Shown here: positions 1 to 10,400 of the stretch, in pieces
How the letters are laid out: each line of letters opens with the position of its first letter
Position numbering within the stretch: the first letter of the stretch is position 1
NCBI GenBank assembly: GCA_964036045.1
Contig: OZ038378.1
Coordinates: 182,306,944-182,370,943, forward strand
Source: Eutreptiella sp. 'Long Island Sound 2002'
Lineage: Eukaryota > Euglenozoa > Euglenophyceae > Eutreptiales > Eutreptiaceae
Direction: 5' to 3'
Length of the DNA stretch: 64,000 nt
Notes under the pieces: generated by a model
Database searches by the model: none
Told to the model about the DNA's origin: nothing
What the model saw: the letters and a program-made list of their open reading frames with translations, nothing else
Translations under genes and position numbers: made by a program

Positions 1-130
1 TAGTGGCTTCTGGACGGTTGCTACTAATTCTTGGTGGCTTCTGAATGGCTTCTGTTTCTTTCTATTGTCTTCTAGATGGTTGCTATTATTTCTTAGTGGG
101 CTCTGGATGGTTGATGTTAATTCCCACTGG
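1..130. repeat. Degenerate ~30-bp tandem repeat
   Basis: About four imperfect copies of a unit built on TTCTTGGTGGCTTCTGGATG follow one another from the window edge. The array may continue to the left. No coding sense is apparent. Confidence 0.6.
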
Positions 131-184
131 GCTCAGGCTTCTTCGGGCTCCGGTGCAATATTACTCTTCAGCCCCCTCAGCTTA

Positions 185-255
185 TGCCCCACCTGGGACT
201 CGAACTGGGGAGCCCTGCTGCAGGCGTCATTCGCCACATGGCAGCTCAGCCACGT
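185..255 (-). other. tRNA-like sequence, possible SINE head
   Basis: On the minus strand a box-A-like TGGCTGAGCTGCC (about 252-240) is followed by a box-B-like AGTTCGAGTCC (about 208-197) at roughly tRNA spacing. I could not fold a full cloverleaf with a paired acceptor stem. A tRNA-derived SINE fragment is more likely than a working tRNA gene. Confidence 0.25.
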
Positions 256-441
256 GACCTCGTCTGCTGTGTTTGGTTTCGGGCGGATTGAAGAACACAG
301 GGTCAACTCAATATTCGCATGCACAATGCCTATGGCTCTGATCACAAACATGAGACTCGAACGAAGGGTGCCCGGATGGTCCGTGCCCATTCAATGGCAA
401 CTGCACAGTACACGGCACATGCCCAAAGCCTTGACGCATAC

Positions 442-854
442 CTCCAGCGCTGCCACACTGCGACCACGGCCACTGTGAACACCCCTGCAAACGCCCACAG
501 CGCCGTTGGGATGGCGCCGAGCCCAACAGCGTCGCTGACCACACGGGGGGTGGAAGCGCCAGGGGTCTCTGGCAGCCCCCCCAGGGCCGCAATGCTCTGG
601 GGCCTGCCAGGCTGGGCATGGGGGCCAGCACGGAGGTGCACGGGATTCCGGACGGCGGGCGTGAGCATCGAGGCTGAAGCCGTGACCGTGGGCTGGACGT
701 AGGCAAAACTGGCGGGGCTGGAGCTGCCCAAGTACAGCGCCGTGCAGCAGAACGAGAGGGTGACGAGTGCCAGGGCACCGCATGTTGCGGGGCTGTATGG
801 GGCATGGCCCTGGGGCAGGGGCTGCAGGGGGAGGAGCCGCTCCTGGGAGGCCAT
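442..854 (-). CDS. Candidate exon of a membrane or plastid-targeted protein
   Basis: I do not recognise this protein. An open frame from an ATG at 854 contains a hydrophobic stretch (ALALVTLSFCCTALYLG) ending in SFAYVQPT, which resembles a signal peptide followed by a phenylalanine-led plastid transit start, as in complex-plastid algae. A Pro/Gly-rich middle follows, then one strong membrane segment (GAIPTALWAFAGVFTVAVVAV) capped by WQRWR. A GT donor (TGGAG|GTATGC) follows at 441; read through, the frame stops at 342. Two other long frames overlap this GC-rich stretch, so the frame is only modestly supported. It would be the next minus-strand gene after PRMT7. Single-pass thylakoid proteins have this shape, but I cannot name a family. 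Confidence 0.33.
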
Positions 855-1924
855 GCAAAAGATCTGGAGAGGCATGTGCGAGGGGCCGAGAGGGGGCAAA
901 GGCGACAAAAGCCGGTAAACACAGGCAGGCCCCGGAACTGTGTTTGTTCACGGTAGTTCAGGACTGCTGACCGTGGAGGCCTATTGGTGCAGAACGCAAC
1001 CTCTGAAAGCGTGTTGCCGGGGTCCACATCAGACGGGGCAATGAGGCAACTCGTAACACCCCCCATCCCCCTTGCGCATGCACGGGCAAAGTCAGTAGAA
1101 CGGCTCAGACCGCGTATGTGGCAGAGGGGGGGGAGGCGGGGCACACCATTCAACTGCTAGGCCCAGACTAATATGCAGCAGACAGAGGTTCCTATTCCAG
1201 TGATTTGCTGCCTGGCACAGTGGCCCTTGGGCAATGGGGTTGATCATTGAGTTGGGTGGGATCAGGGAAAGGGACTTGTCAATACCAAACATGAGTAGAG
1301 TAGTGAGCCAAGCGATGGGATAGTGCTTTGACCAAAACGGCCCCGTGAAGCGCTTGATGCTGCTTGTTGCTTATACACGATGTATGGGGATGGCGTGCAA
1401 ACCCCTCTCTCTTGTACAACGGCCCGCAATGCCTTGCCTTTTGCCCTGGCTGCGGGGAGGAGGGGGTTGCTGGGTGTTTTGAAGGTGACAAAGCGCCTTT
1501 TGCCCAGAGGGCTGTAGTTCGACAAGACCCTGGTTGAGGCAAAAGAAACAGACTTCCGGCGCGTTGCACCACTGGCCTGCCCGATGACACGCCCACTGAC
1601 AGAACAAGATACATTGACACATTGCCAAAGGAAAGCCTGAAATCTACCATCCACAGGTACCAAAAAGGGCCCAATCCTCCACAGGTTCCAAAAGGCCCTT
1701 CCACACCGGCCATTGGCATTGCATTGGCTATCATACACAAATACGGACAAATGTGCTGCATCCAGCCAAATGCCTCCCATGCACCAGAGGGTTGTCGCAG
1801 TTACCCCAAGGCCCGTCCTACATGCCTTCAATCCTATCTTCTGTGCCCTCGTTTTCGTCTTGCAGCTGTCATAATACGGGGCATGTACACCATGTTTCCT
1901 TCCGAGGGGACAAATCAAAACAGG

Positions 1925-2480
1925 CCACATAACCCCTGCTGTCTCAGGGTCCCAAGAGCATGGAGGAATAAACAACTCAACATAACTCCTGAGGTCTCGC
2001 GGTCCCGGGAGCCGGGAGGAACCAACAAAGCCTACATAACCCTTGTCGTCTGGGTACGTGTTTGGGAACGAACCTGGGTATGCATCTTGGTATGCATTTG
2101 GGACCATGCCTGGGTGCGCGTCTGGGTACGTGCTTGGGTACGCACCTGGGTCGTCCCAAGAGCATGGAGGAATCGAAAAAGGCTGCGTAACCCCTGCTGT
2201 CTTTGAGTCCCCAAAGGGGGCAGGAATCCAAGAAGACTACATCACCCTTGCCGTCCTGGGGTCCCTAGAGGAGGGAGGAATAAAAAATGGTCAAATGACC
2301 CACCACGTCTCGGCGTCCTGGGAATGGGAAGGAATCTAAAACGGCAACACAACCCCACTGGCTGAAGGTCCCCAGGGCAGGGAGGAATCAAAAAAGGCGA
2401 CAGGACCTTGCCATCTCGGGGTCCCCACAGGGAGGAACCAAAAAACGGTGCAAAACCCCTGCAGGTCCCCAATGCTGGGA
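1925..2480. repeat. 72-bp satellite array (family R7)
   Basis: About seven degenerate units of roughly 55-75 bp. Each has the pattern GGTCCC...AGGGAGGAATCAAAAA, then CTACATAACCCCTGC and GTCTCGGGGTCCC. Related units occur at 13,340-13,560 (reverse orientation), 22,785-22,850 (a single unit) and more distantly at 8,845-8,960. Confidence 0.7.
2048..2150. repeat. 12-bp minisatellite inside the R7 array
   Basis: Around eight imperfect copies of TGGGTACGTGCT interrupt the 72-bp satellite. In frame this reads as a meaningless Trp-Val-Arg repeat. Confidence 0.65.
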
Positions 2481-2809
2481 TGAAAGGTCTTACTATTTTC
2501 AAGGACACTTGCCCAAACACTCAAAGCCAAATGTTATACTCGTGTGATACTCACAAAAAACCATACCCAAGAAAAACATACTCAAGAAAAAAATATGCTT
2601 TTTCCAAATATTTCATTTTGTGCTCACGTAAAACTAGAAAAGAGACGGTCGAAAATATCTTTCCTCTTTTTCAGTTGCATGACTCTACCGCCCACACACA
2701 CAAAAGCTGCACACCTAGAACAGTGCACACTACGCCACTACAGAGAACGCACACTGCGTAGTGCAAAATCTGAGGGGAGCGCAATTGGCAACACCCCCCC
2801 CCCGATTCC

Positions 2810-2810
<1 letters not shown>

Positions 2811-2846
<36 letters not shown>

Positions 2847-2874
2847 TCTCTCTCTCTCTCTCTCTCTGTTTTTC
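2811..2874. repeat. (TC)n(AC)n(TC)n microsatellite
   Basis: A compound dinucleotide tract. The purine/pyrimidine strand asymmetry is complete over the TC parts. Confidence 0.9.
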
Positions 2875-3315
2875 TCTCTAGCAGTTGTTGCAATTTGGAG
2901 AGAAACCACCTTGCATTGATGTAATTGTCACAAGGGTCTTCATATCCTTGGTGGTTGGTGACCGTGGCCAAGTGCAATCTGCGGTTGCGTGATTGTGTTG
3001 GAAAATGGTGGCAGCCTTCTGGGGACATAGGCATTTTGCCTTGACTTGATTGGGGCCCAACTTGTAGCAATATGCAGCACTATGTGGGCCGTTACTAATA
3101 AGCCATACTACTGATTCGCAATGAGCTGGCTCATAACGCGAATCCACAAAGGACGTTGTTTCTTGGAGATAGCAAGGCAATGGCCATGAAGGTTGGAATC
3201 CGCTTTGGAGTGTGTAAGAACCCATTTGCCGATGTGTTGCACTGTGAATGTACACAACGGCCGGTGATTCCCCACCATCATAATACACCATCCACCTATA
3301 ACAAAGAGCGTGCAG

Positions 3316-3500
3316 TAAAACCAGGTGAAAATGGGCTAAAATGGCTAAAAATGGGTGAAAACGGGTGGCAATTGAAATGTGCCACATCCTCAACGCACAA
3401 GAAGCGTAACAAAAACCTATTATGGAACAACAGACTTGTGAAAAAGGGCCAACACTCAGGTTCAACTAGTTGCCAACATACAACAGTTTGCACTATGTGC
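3316..3500. repeat. Dispersed repeat R5, copy a
   Basis: Shares with 43,125-43,310 an ordered set of blocks: GAAAATGGGC, a GGTTGACAATTCAAAT-like block, GCCACATCCT, AAGAAGC, TGTGAAAA, GGCCAA and a terminal TTGCACT. Divergence is substantial, so the copies are old. Confidence 0.65.
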
Positions 3501-4204
3501 AGAGCATTCCCCAACACCTGCTGCTTGTAAGGGGTTATCACTAGATCACAGTGTGCACCGTGCAAAGTGCCCTCGGTGCAAAATGTTGAGCATTTGGGGT
3601 GTTGTGCAGTGTGCAGAGTGCGCGGTGTGTAAAATGTGCATGCAAATGGTGTGCACCAAGCTGCTTGCAAAACCAAAAAGGCCATATGTTGACTTGACCT
3701 CCCCCACGCTTGGGGGGACAACAAGGAAAACACTGAAAATGATGGAAAACTTCCTATTGTACCCACAAACAAACTTGTATCTGTTTTTTTTGCATGCACA
3801 AACACAAGCAAGACACAAGCAGTGATAGCACTTGAAAACAATACCTCGTGTTGTTATGTCAAATTGTTCTCGCAAAGGGAGGGGGTGTGGGCTATGTTGA
3901 CCTACTAGGCTTCTTTTGCTTCTGAACAGAACACATTCAAAACACTCTGTAGACTGCTCATTATGTAGACCGCAAAGTTTGCTATGGGACTCACATGGTC
4001 AAACCCAAACGACCCCATTATGTGGATTCGCACAGTCAAGCGAACTGTTGAATTCTCCTTTCATTTGCAGTCATTTTGAGGAGAGACAACACACTGACAA
4101 AGCATTGAAAACGGATGCATGAATCTTATGCTACTGGGTACCCCATGTTTGGGCACTTCCAGGCTCATGTGGCACTTACGAAATCAAATGGTATTGTGCA
4201 CTCG

Positions 4205-4455
4205 GCGTGGGGAATGTGTCCTGCGCGCCGCAGGCGCACCGCAGGGTAAGGGTAATTTGCTGTGGCATAATCAGCACCGCATCAATTTTCCTCACTTTTG
4301 GGTGAAGGAAGTAGGTCAAACGGGCACAATGATGAGGCACAATACTCAAAACGGACAAAACTCTCGTAATAACCACTCCCCATTCAAAAGTATGGTTCAT
4401 TTTCCCCGTTCCATGATAATTACCCAAAAGGTTAGCAGGATTAGTGTTCCCGTGC
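4205..4455. repeat. Dispersed repeat R6, copy a
   Basis: About 250 bp shared with 14,195-14,455, including GCAGGGTAAGGGTAATT, CAATTTTCCTCA, GGGTGAAGGAAGTAGGTCAA, ACTCAAAACGGACAAAA and a terminal AGGATTAGTGTTC. No coding frame is retained in both copies. Confidence 0.75.
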
Positions 4456-6075
4456 ACTAGCGAGAAGTCTTGAGGGGCGAAAAAAAGGTGCCCGGCAATG
4501 CTTACAAAAATATAAGGGCCCATTTTGCAGACAAATCAAATGGTCCCAAACACTGTGGCATCATGGTTCCCCGCTGTTCGCAAAACTTCGGCGCCGTGTG
4601 GAACGCAGTACGACCCAAAACGCCCCCGGCCTTTGGAACCAAGTCCTTCGGCCTGCTGCACGTGGACCCTGCCACCACCGCCCATGCTGTGGCCTAAACT
4701 TAGTGCGATTCATCTTCACATGTCAAGGCATCATCCACGGAACTGTGGGCGAACACCCGCGATCATCAGCGCAGAGGTCTGATTCCTTCCGATATCGCGG
4801 TCTGTGACAATGGCAAGGGAGGCAGAGGAGGCGGGGGTTCACCAACCCCCTCGTGGAGGGACAGAGGAGCGAGGGGGCACAGCCCTCCAGGAGACCCTTT
4901 CGTGGGCCTTCACGGCCTGACCTGATCTACGGAAAGTGGCAACGACGTTTGCAGCGATACACCACCTGCCCCTTCACGCATGACCTGATATCTCCGGCCT
5001 CCTTCAGCAGGTGTACACTGATGACCCGCCCCCCCCCCCCCGTCCTCCTCAGATACCCTTTCCTGTACCCCTGTGTGCGGCAATATAACGGGAGCTCTAC
5101 GCAGGAACGCACAGGTACACGCACAGCAGCGGCATTCCTGTGCCGCGGTGACGAAAAAAGTGAGGAAGAAAATTTCCGTCTCATTTGAACGCGATCGTTG
5201 CTTCGATTCACACATTCGCATCCCAAACACCCACCCAATCGCGATATCATGGCCCCTTCTGAGTGGCATCCACTTGGTCTAGCAGGTGGCTAGGGATCAC
5301 TACGTATCGGTACACATTTCCCCCAATGAACAGGAACTGCTGTCCTTGACTTCTGTGTACCCCCCTCCTTTCCGGAGAGACGACGGGGTGTGGGTGCACG
5401 CCGTCCCCAACTGGTCAAAGGAACTCTGTGGATGCTCCGCGCCCAATGTGGGAATGTGTGGGAGGCGGGGCCTCATGAGGTTTAGGGCATTGCATGGGCC
5501 CCGTCGCCTGCGCCGCTGGCGCAAGACTCTGGGCAGATCGTCAGGGTCAACAGGAGTAGTAAAGAGGTGCTGAGCAGCCCCGACGACCCTGGGCTGTGTG
5601 TCAATAGAAAAGGTGCACTGGCGCATGGCAGTGATCCTCAGCCGCGACGGCGGAGGGCAAGTGCCCGCCACACTGCCACACGACCGCCACGGAGGTGCTC
5701 GGAGTGGCCGTTGCTGGTACGCGATGCGGCGGTGGCCTTTGCATATATAATGAGGCGTTGGTTATCTCTGCCCCCCCTCCCGCAGCACTTGTGAACACCG
5801 CTTTCGGGATCGGCAGGCAATGTGCCACACTCCATTCGTAGGGCCCCTGGCCGTATCCCGCGGTTATGTCCAGCGCTGTAACTAAGAGGGGTGTGGTCCC
5901 CCTCGGCCGCCGCCCCTCCCCCGTCCCACTCACCCCCTCTTGTCCCGTCCACGGATGTGTGTCCACGGTGTCCCCAGACAGGGACGAGCACTCATCCACT
6001 GCATCCATGTCCACACGGTGACAGACAACCGTGGGCATCTACCCTGGGGCATGTCTGTCCACGGATCGCCAACCC

Positions 6076-6410
6076 CCTGTGTGACATTCCGTCTGGTTGT
6101 TGTTCCTTTACGGGGCCCTGGACAGTCACCCGTTCTTCCCTTCGCATGTTGCGTCGGGTCGCTACTTTCTGTCGGCCGCTGCGGCCGGTGCTCTTGCTGG
6201 TGTCGTTTCCGCGTTCGCGGAGCCCAGTAGTTGGTGTGTTGGGACTGTGCTGAATGTGGCATGGTGTGCCGTTTGCGTGTCAGCGGCGCCCAATAGTTGG
6301 CGTATTGAGGATGTGCTGGTTGTTGCCGGGGTCGTTTGACTGTGTTTGCTGTCCACACACCTCTGTCCACAGGCCGTCCATTGCCTGCCTCGCTGTGTTT
6401 CTGTGCGGCC
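6076..6410. repeat. Dispersed repeat R1, copy a
   Basis: One of three similar copies (also 11,033 and 23,363) starting TGTGTGACATTCCGTC and ending GCCTCGCTGTGTTTCTG. It contains a ~63-bp internal tandem duplication. On the minus strand the duplicated part reads as a repeated YANYWAPLTRKRH-like motif, open in all three copies. Confidence 0.8.
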
Positions 6411-7310
6411 CACCCCCACCCCCCACCCCCACCCCGAGCCTGGTGCGATTCTTATTGACAGCCTTGGTTGTGTCTCACTACAGAGCGGGGGAGGGGGGGG
6501 GATGGCCCGCCTTGAAATACCTGAAGCTTGCACAGTGTGCCGGGCCTGAGCAGGGGCACTGCGCCGCCCCCCCCCCCCCCCGCCCCCACCCACCCACATC
6601 AAGTCGCGGGAAGAACGGTGGCAGAATCCCCCGCCGCCGTATGACAGACCGCTAAATGGGCCATCATTCGTCGACAGACCAAACGAATGTTCGGATGCGC
6701 CATGCCCCCCTCCCTCTCCCTCCCTCCCAAGCCCCCAGTCGGCGGCCAACGGACCGTGGTCAATGGCCACCCAACGGCCATCAGCTGGTGACCGGGTGAT
6801 CGGGGCATGTTCTGTTTGATGTTCCGCGGTTCAGCTCCAAGACTTTGGGGGGAAGGGCGTCCAGAAGCGCCCTGTGTCCCACTTGACATGCAGCGGGGCA
6901 GAGCAGTGCTGTCGGGCTCTGGGGTCAAGTCGTGCGGTGGGATGCGTGTTCCATAACGCCGCTGACGGTGCGCAACCCGTTGCACTGGCGCTTTCCGTTG
7001 TTCTAAGACTACCGCTGGGGCAGAAAGGGCGAAGGCTCTGGCGGAGCACAGGATCTGTGTTTGGTGGTGCAGAGCCGTACCCTCGGAGGAGTTGTGTCTC
7101 ACTCCGAGTGAAACTGGGGGACGTTCGTGTCCGCGGTCGTCAGTCACCGTTGTGGAATGCGGTCCCCCCAGCCACAACCGCCGGCTGTCCTCCGCAGAAA
7201 ACCACATCCCCCAAGGGACGGCTCTTATCCCACGCCTCAAAGCGGTTGCAGCGGCCCAACTGCCCGCCTCCGGGAGTGACAGCGCGACACAGCGCATGCA
7301 GCGCAGGCCG

Positions 7311-7483
7311 TCAGGCGGGGCCGGGGCTGCACGGCCGATTGTTGGAGGCGTCGATGCAGAACGACGTGAGCACTGCCGAGGCCTTCAGGTCCAGCGACGC
7401 TGTGGCGCACAGCTGGTGGTCATCGGGCACCACCGCCGTGTACTCGGGCAGCCACTCTACACTTTGCCTTGACCAATGCACCC
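7311..7483 (-). CDS. PRMT7 terminal exon
   Basis: Acceptor CCAG|GGGTG; encodes HWSRQSVEWLPEYTAVV and ends in TGA. It matches the second-core THW-region strand (human HCKQAVYFF) and the final beta strands of PRMT7. It starts with two bases of a split codon. Confidence 0.55.
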
Positions 7484-10400
7484 CTGGACACGACGAAGAC
7501 ACCAGCCGGAGCCAAGCGGGCACGAACCGTGCGGCAGAAGCGGCGGCGGGTACACACAAAACGAGGAGAGGCTGCGACGCACTGCGAAAGGTTGGCGGGA
7601 AAAAATGGCAAAATGGCCAATGTCACGGGCTCACTTGGGGCACAAAAGCCGTGACCTGAAGATGGAGGGTGGGAGGGGGGGCCAGGGGAACGGACGGAGG
7701 TATTGGTTGTGCCCGATATCACAATGCAAACAGCACGCGCACTGTGGCCCATGCACGTGAACACCCAATGACAATCCTTCGCATGCAGCATCGCATCTGC
7801 GCGCAGTATGCGACCCCTACTGCAAAGCGATCGAGCCTGCAGAGATTGGAAAGGCCGCGCACGTGAACGGACTAACACAAAAGCACGACCGTGATTGCAG
7901 ACGCCGCGAACGCCTTACACAGCCGCACAGCGCACCGTTGCATCCGCCCCGCTCCGCCCCTCCACACACACACAAACGGTGTAAACCCCCAGTTCGCCCC
8001 AAGCCGTCGGATGCAACTTAGAGTTTACAAGTCTGCCACAATGCGCACAACATATACAGAGTGGCGTACCCATATAATATGAACCCTGAGCATGCAGCGC
8101 CACATTTGGGGTTTCCTTACAGCCCCTGCCGCCTCTCCCCCTTCCCCCCCCTAACCCGTCTACGTACAAACATAGCCACAGGCATCTTACCCTCCTGGCA
8201 CAAAACACAGGACCTCCAACGACGTAACCAATCGTAGAGCTGTGCCACGTGAGCTGTGCCATCTGCTACAGTCGGTCAGCCGCCCCCCTATACCCACACA
8301 TACTGCGCAGACAGGCCGGGCTCTTCCGTGACGGGACCGTAGAGACTGGCCTCTGATGCCCGGCAGCGGCACGAGTGATCACCCGGTAGCACGGGGGCGG
8401 CCGCCAGCCAATGTGTGACCCCGAGGGGTGTTCGACAGTTTGGGGGGCTGTAGGGGGGGGGGGGGGACCCCCACCCCCCTCCGAAGGGGGGGGGGGGGGA
8501 CCCCTCCCCCCCCCCTTGGTTGACCCAAACCCAGCACCTTTTCCGGCAGGCCCCGTCCAAGCGCGCAAACACACAAAGCTAACAAGATGCACTGTGAATG
8601 GTCATTGTTTTGCTGCACTGCAGCACTTTCAGAGTAGTATTGAATGTTGCCTTGAGTTCGCCCAAAGGCCTTTCCTTCCCCTTGTCACAAACCACAGACA
8701 TATATGTAGAGAAGCGAAGGGAGCCACAGACATATAGAGAGAGAGAGAGAGAGAGAGAAGCGAAGGGAGGGGAGGGGCCTCAAGCTTCGGGCTGACGTTT
8801 GCAGTTAACATGTCTGGGTCAAACAAACAAGTGGAACACCCCACATTTCACACGGGGGGCAAAATCAGAAGTGGCCCACAAAGTGGGCAAATTGGCTACC
8901 TCCGCTTCAAAGCGGGGGACTAAATCAGAAGTGGCCCACAAAGTGGGCAAGGTGGCTACATAACCTTTTTTGTGCTTTTCAGCCATTTTTGAATTCTCCA
9001 CAAAATTCTGAGTATTTTGAGGATAGACACATAGGGTGGAACAAGAAAAATTCCCCCTGCCGTATGCCTAAAACAAAATCTCCGGCGCCTCCGGCGCCGA
9101 CAAAGCACCTTGTTCCGTGCGACAATTTTGGGGTCCGTAGAGGGGGGGGGGGGTCCCCCCCCCCCCCCCCTTTGGGGTCGGGTCCTGACCAGGGGCGGCC
9201 CCCGTGCCCGGTAGCCCAAGTCACATGGCGCCGTCCAGGTTCCACTACCACAGGGACGGAGGACAACCGCGAGCGCTATGCCCAGCGTTTGCCCTGGTGG
9301 CCGGGGCTCCGGGATGCCATCAAAGCGGAGGGCCCAACGAGGTCTTGCTCGCCCTCCCACCGCCGGTCACCGGTGCAGTGCGGTGACGCCGCCTCTTGTG
9401 GGAGATGGCCGCTGCGCTCCGCCACGGCGCATGTGCCAGTGGCACTGCTTGCGTCACGCTGGCATCGCTGCGGGATTGCGGCGGCGGCGGGCGGGTGCCA
9501 ACTTCTCACCAAATCCCAAGAAGGGGGTAAAAAAGCTTTGCGGGCAGAACGGGACACCGTTACTGGCCACGTCATCCCCAACCCCTTCCCCTCCTCGCAG
9601 GCCAGCCAAGGGCCATTTTGGCACCACTCGGGGAAATCGCGGGGAACACCCCTGACCCATAATTTCAAATGTACGTTCCCCCCCATTTTTATTAAGAAAG
9701 CCGAATGCACCCAAATTTGTTCCCGACGAAGCATTTCCGCGCGTCGTGCCGCGCGTGTTACCAAAATTAGTTCCGGCTCTCCCTCAGCAGCTACTGGGAC
9801 GCATGTCAGCAGGAGGGCACAGCTAATCGCCATTTGCAGGGGTCGCCTGGGCCCTGAGGGCGTGCATGCCATTTCACGCCGGGGTGCTCCTCGAGTTGCA
9901 GACCGGGAGTGTCTGTGTGTGTGCGCACCGCACCTCTTTAGGCCTGCGTGCAGCACTGGAGGTGTGGTGTCAGATGCGCAGGTCATGACCCCTGGGCCCA
10001 GATTGGCACGCACCACTGATGCCACAGGGTAGTGGTGAGTGAACAGCAAATGCGAGCCAGCAGGCAATTGCTTGCGGTCATTTCAGCGCCTGGCCAGCCC
10101 CGGCTGGCCCACCCACCCACCCATCCGGACGTACCTGGGAGGGGGGGGGGTCCTGCTCAGGTCTGCCCAAAGGCGGGGCTGGGCTTGAGCTTGCCGCGTG
10201 CCCCCCTTGAGTTCAAAATGCTCCTGTTTGGCATTTGGCCCATGCCCCACATGAGCACACAGGTGCTGCCATGGTGCAGAAGAATGAGGGATAAAGCAGC
10301 ACAAAAAGTGTCCATAAGGCGCGGAGACAGACCAAGGACGGCGAACAGTTGGCATCGTCTGCAAAAGCTACAGCCAACACCTGAGCTTCTGTGGTGACCA

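Larger units (their letters stand above)
855..7310. other. Intergenic or unresolved region downstream of PRMT7
   Basis: Apart from the repeats listed separately (72-bp satellite, microsatellite, families R1, R5, R6), I see no conserved domain. Long open frames exist (for example minus 1262-2107 and minus 5601-6038), but they overlap equally long frames and show no motif I recognise, so I do not call them genes. Confidence 0.5.

Noticed and set aside
1262-2107. 281-codon minus-strand frame
   Set aside because: A third of it is the 72-bp satellite and the 12-bp minisatellite in translation; the remainder has no family features.
6874-7659. 261-codon plus-strand frame
   Set aside because: It is antisense to the PRMT7 terminal exon and shows no motif of its own.
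8989-10032. 347-codon open frame on the plus strand
   Set aside because: It begins inside an R3 repeat, passes through G and C homopolymers as poly-Gly and poly-Pro, has no recognisable domain, and long open frames on all strands are expected at this GC content.
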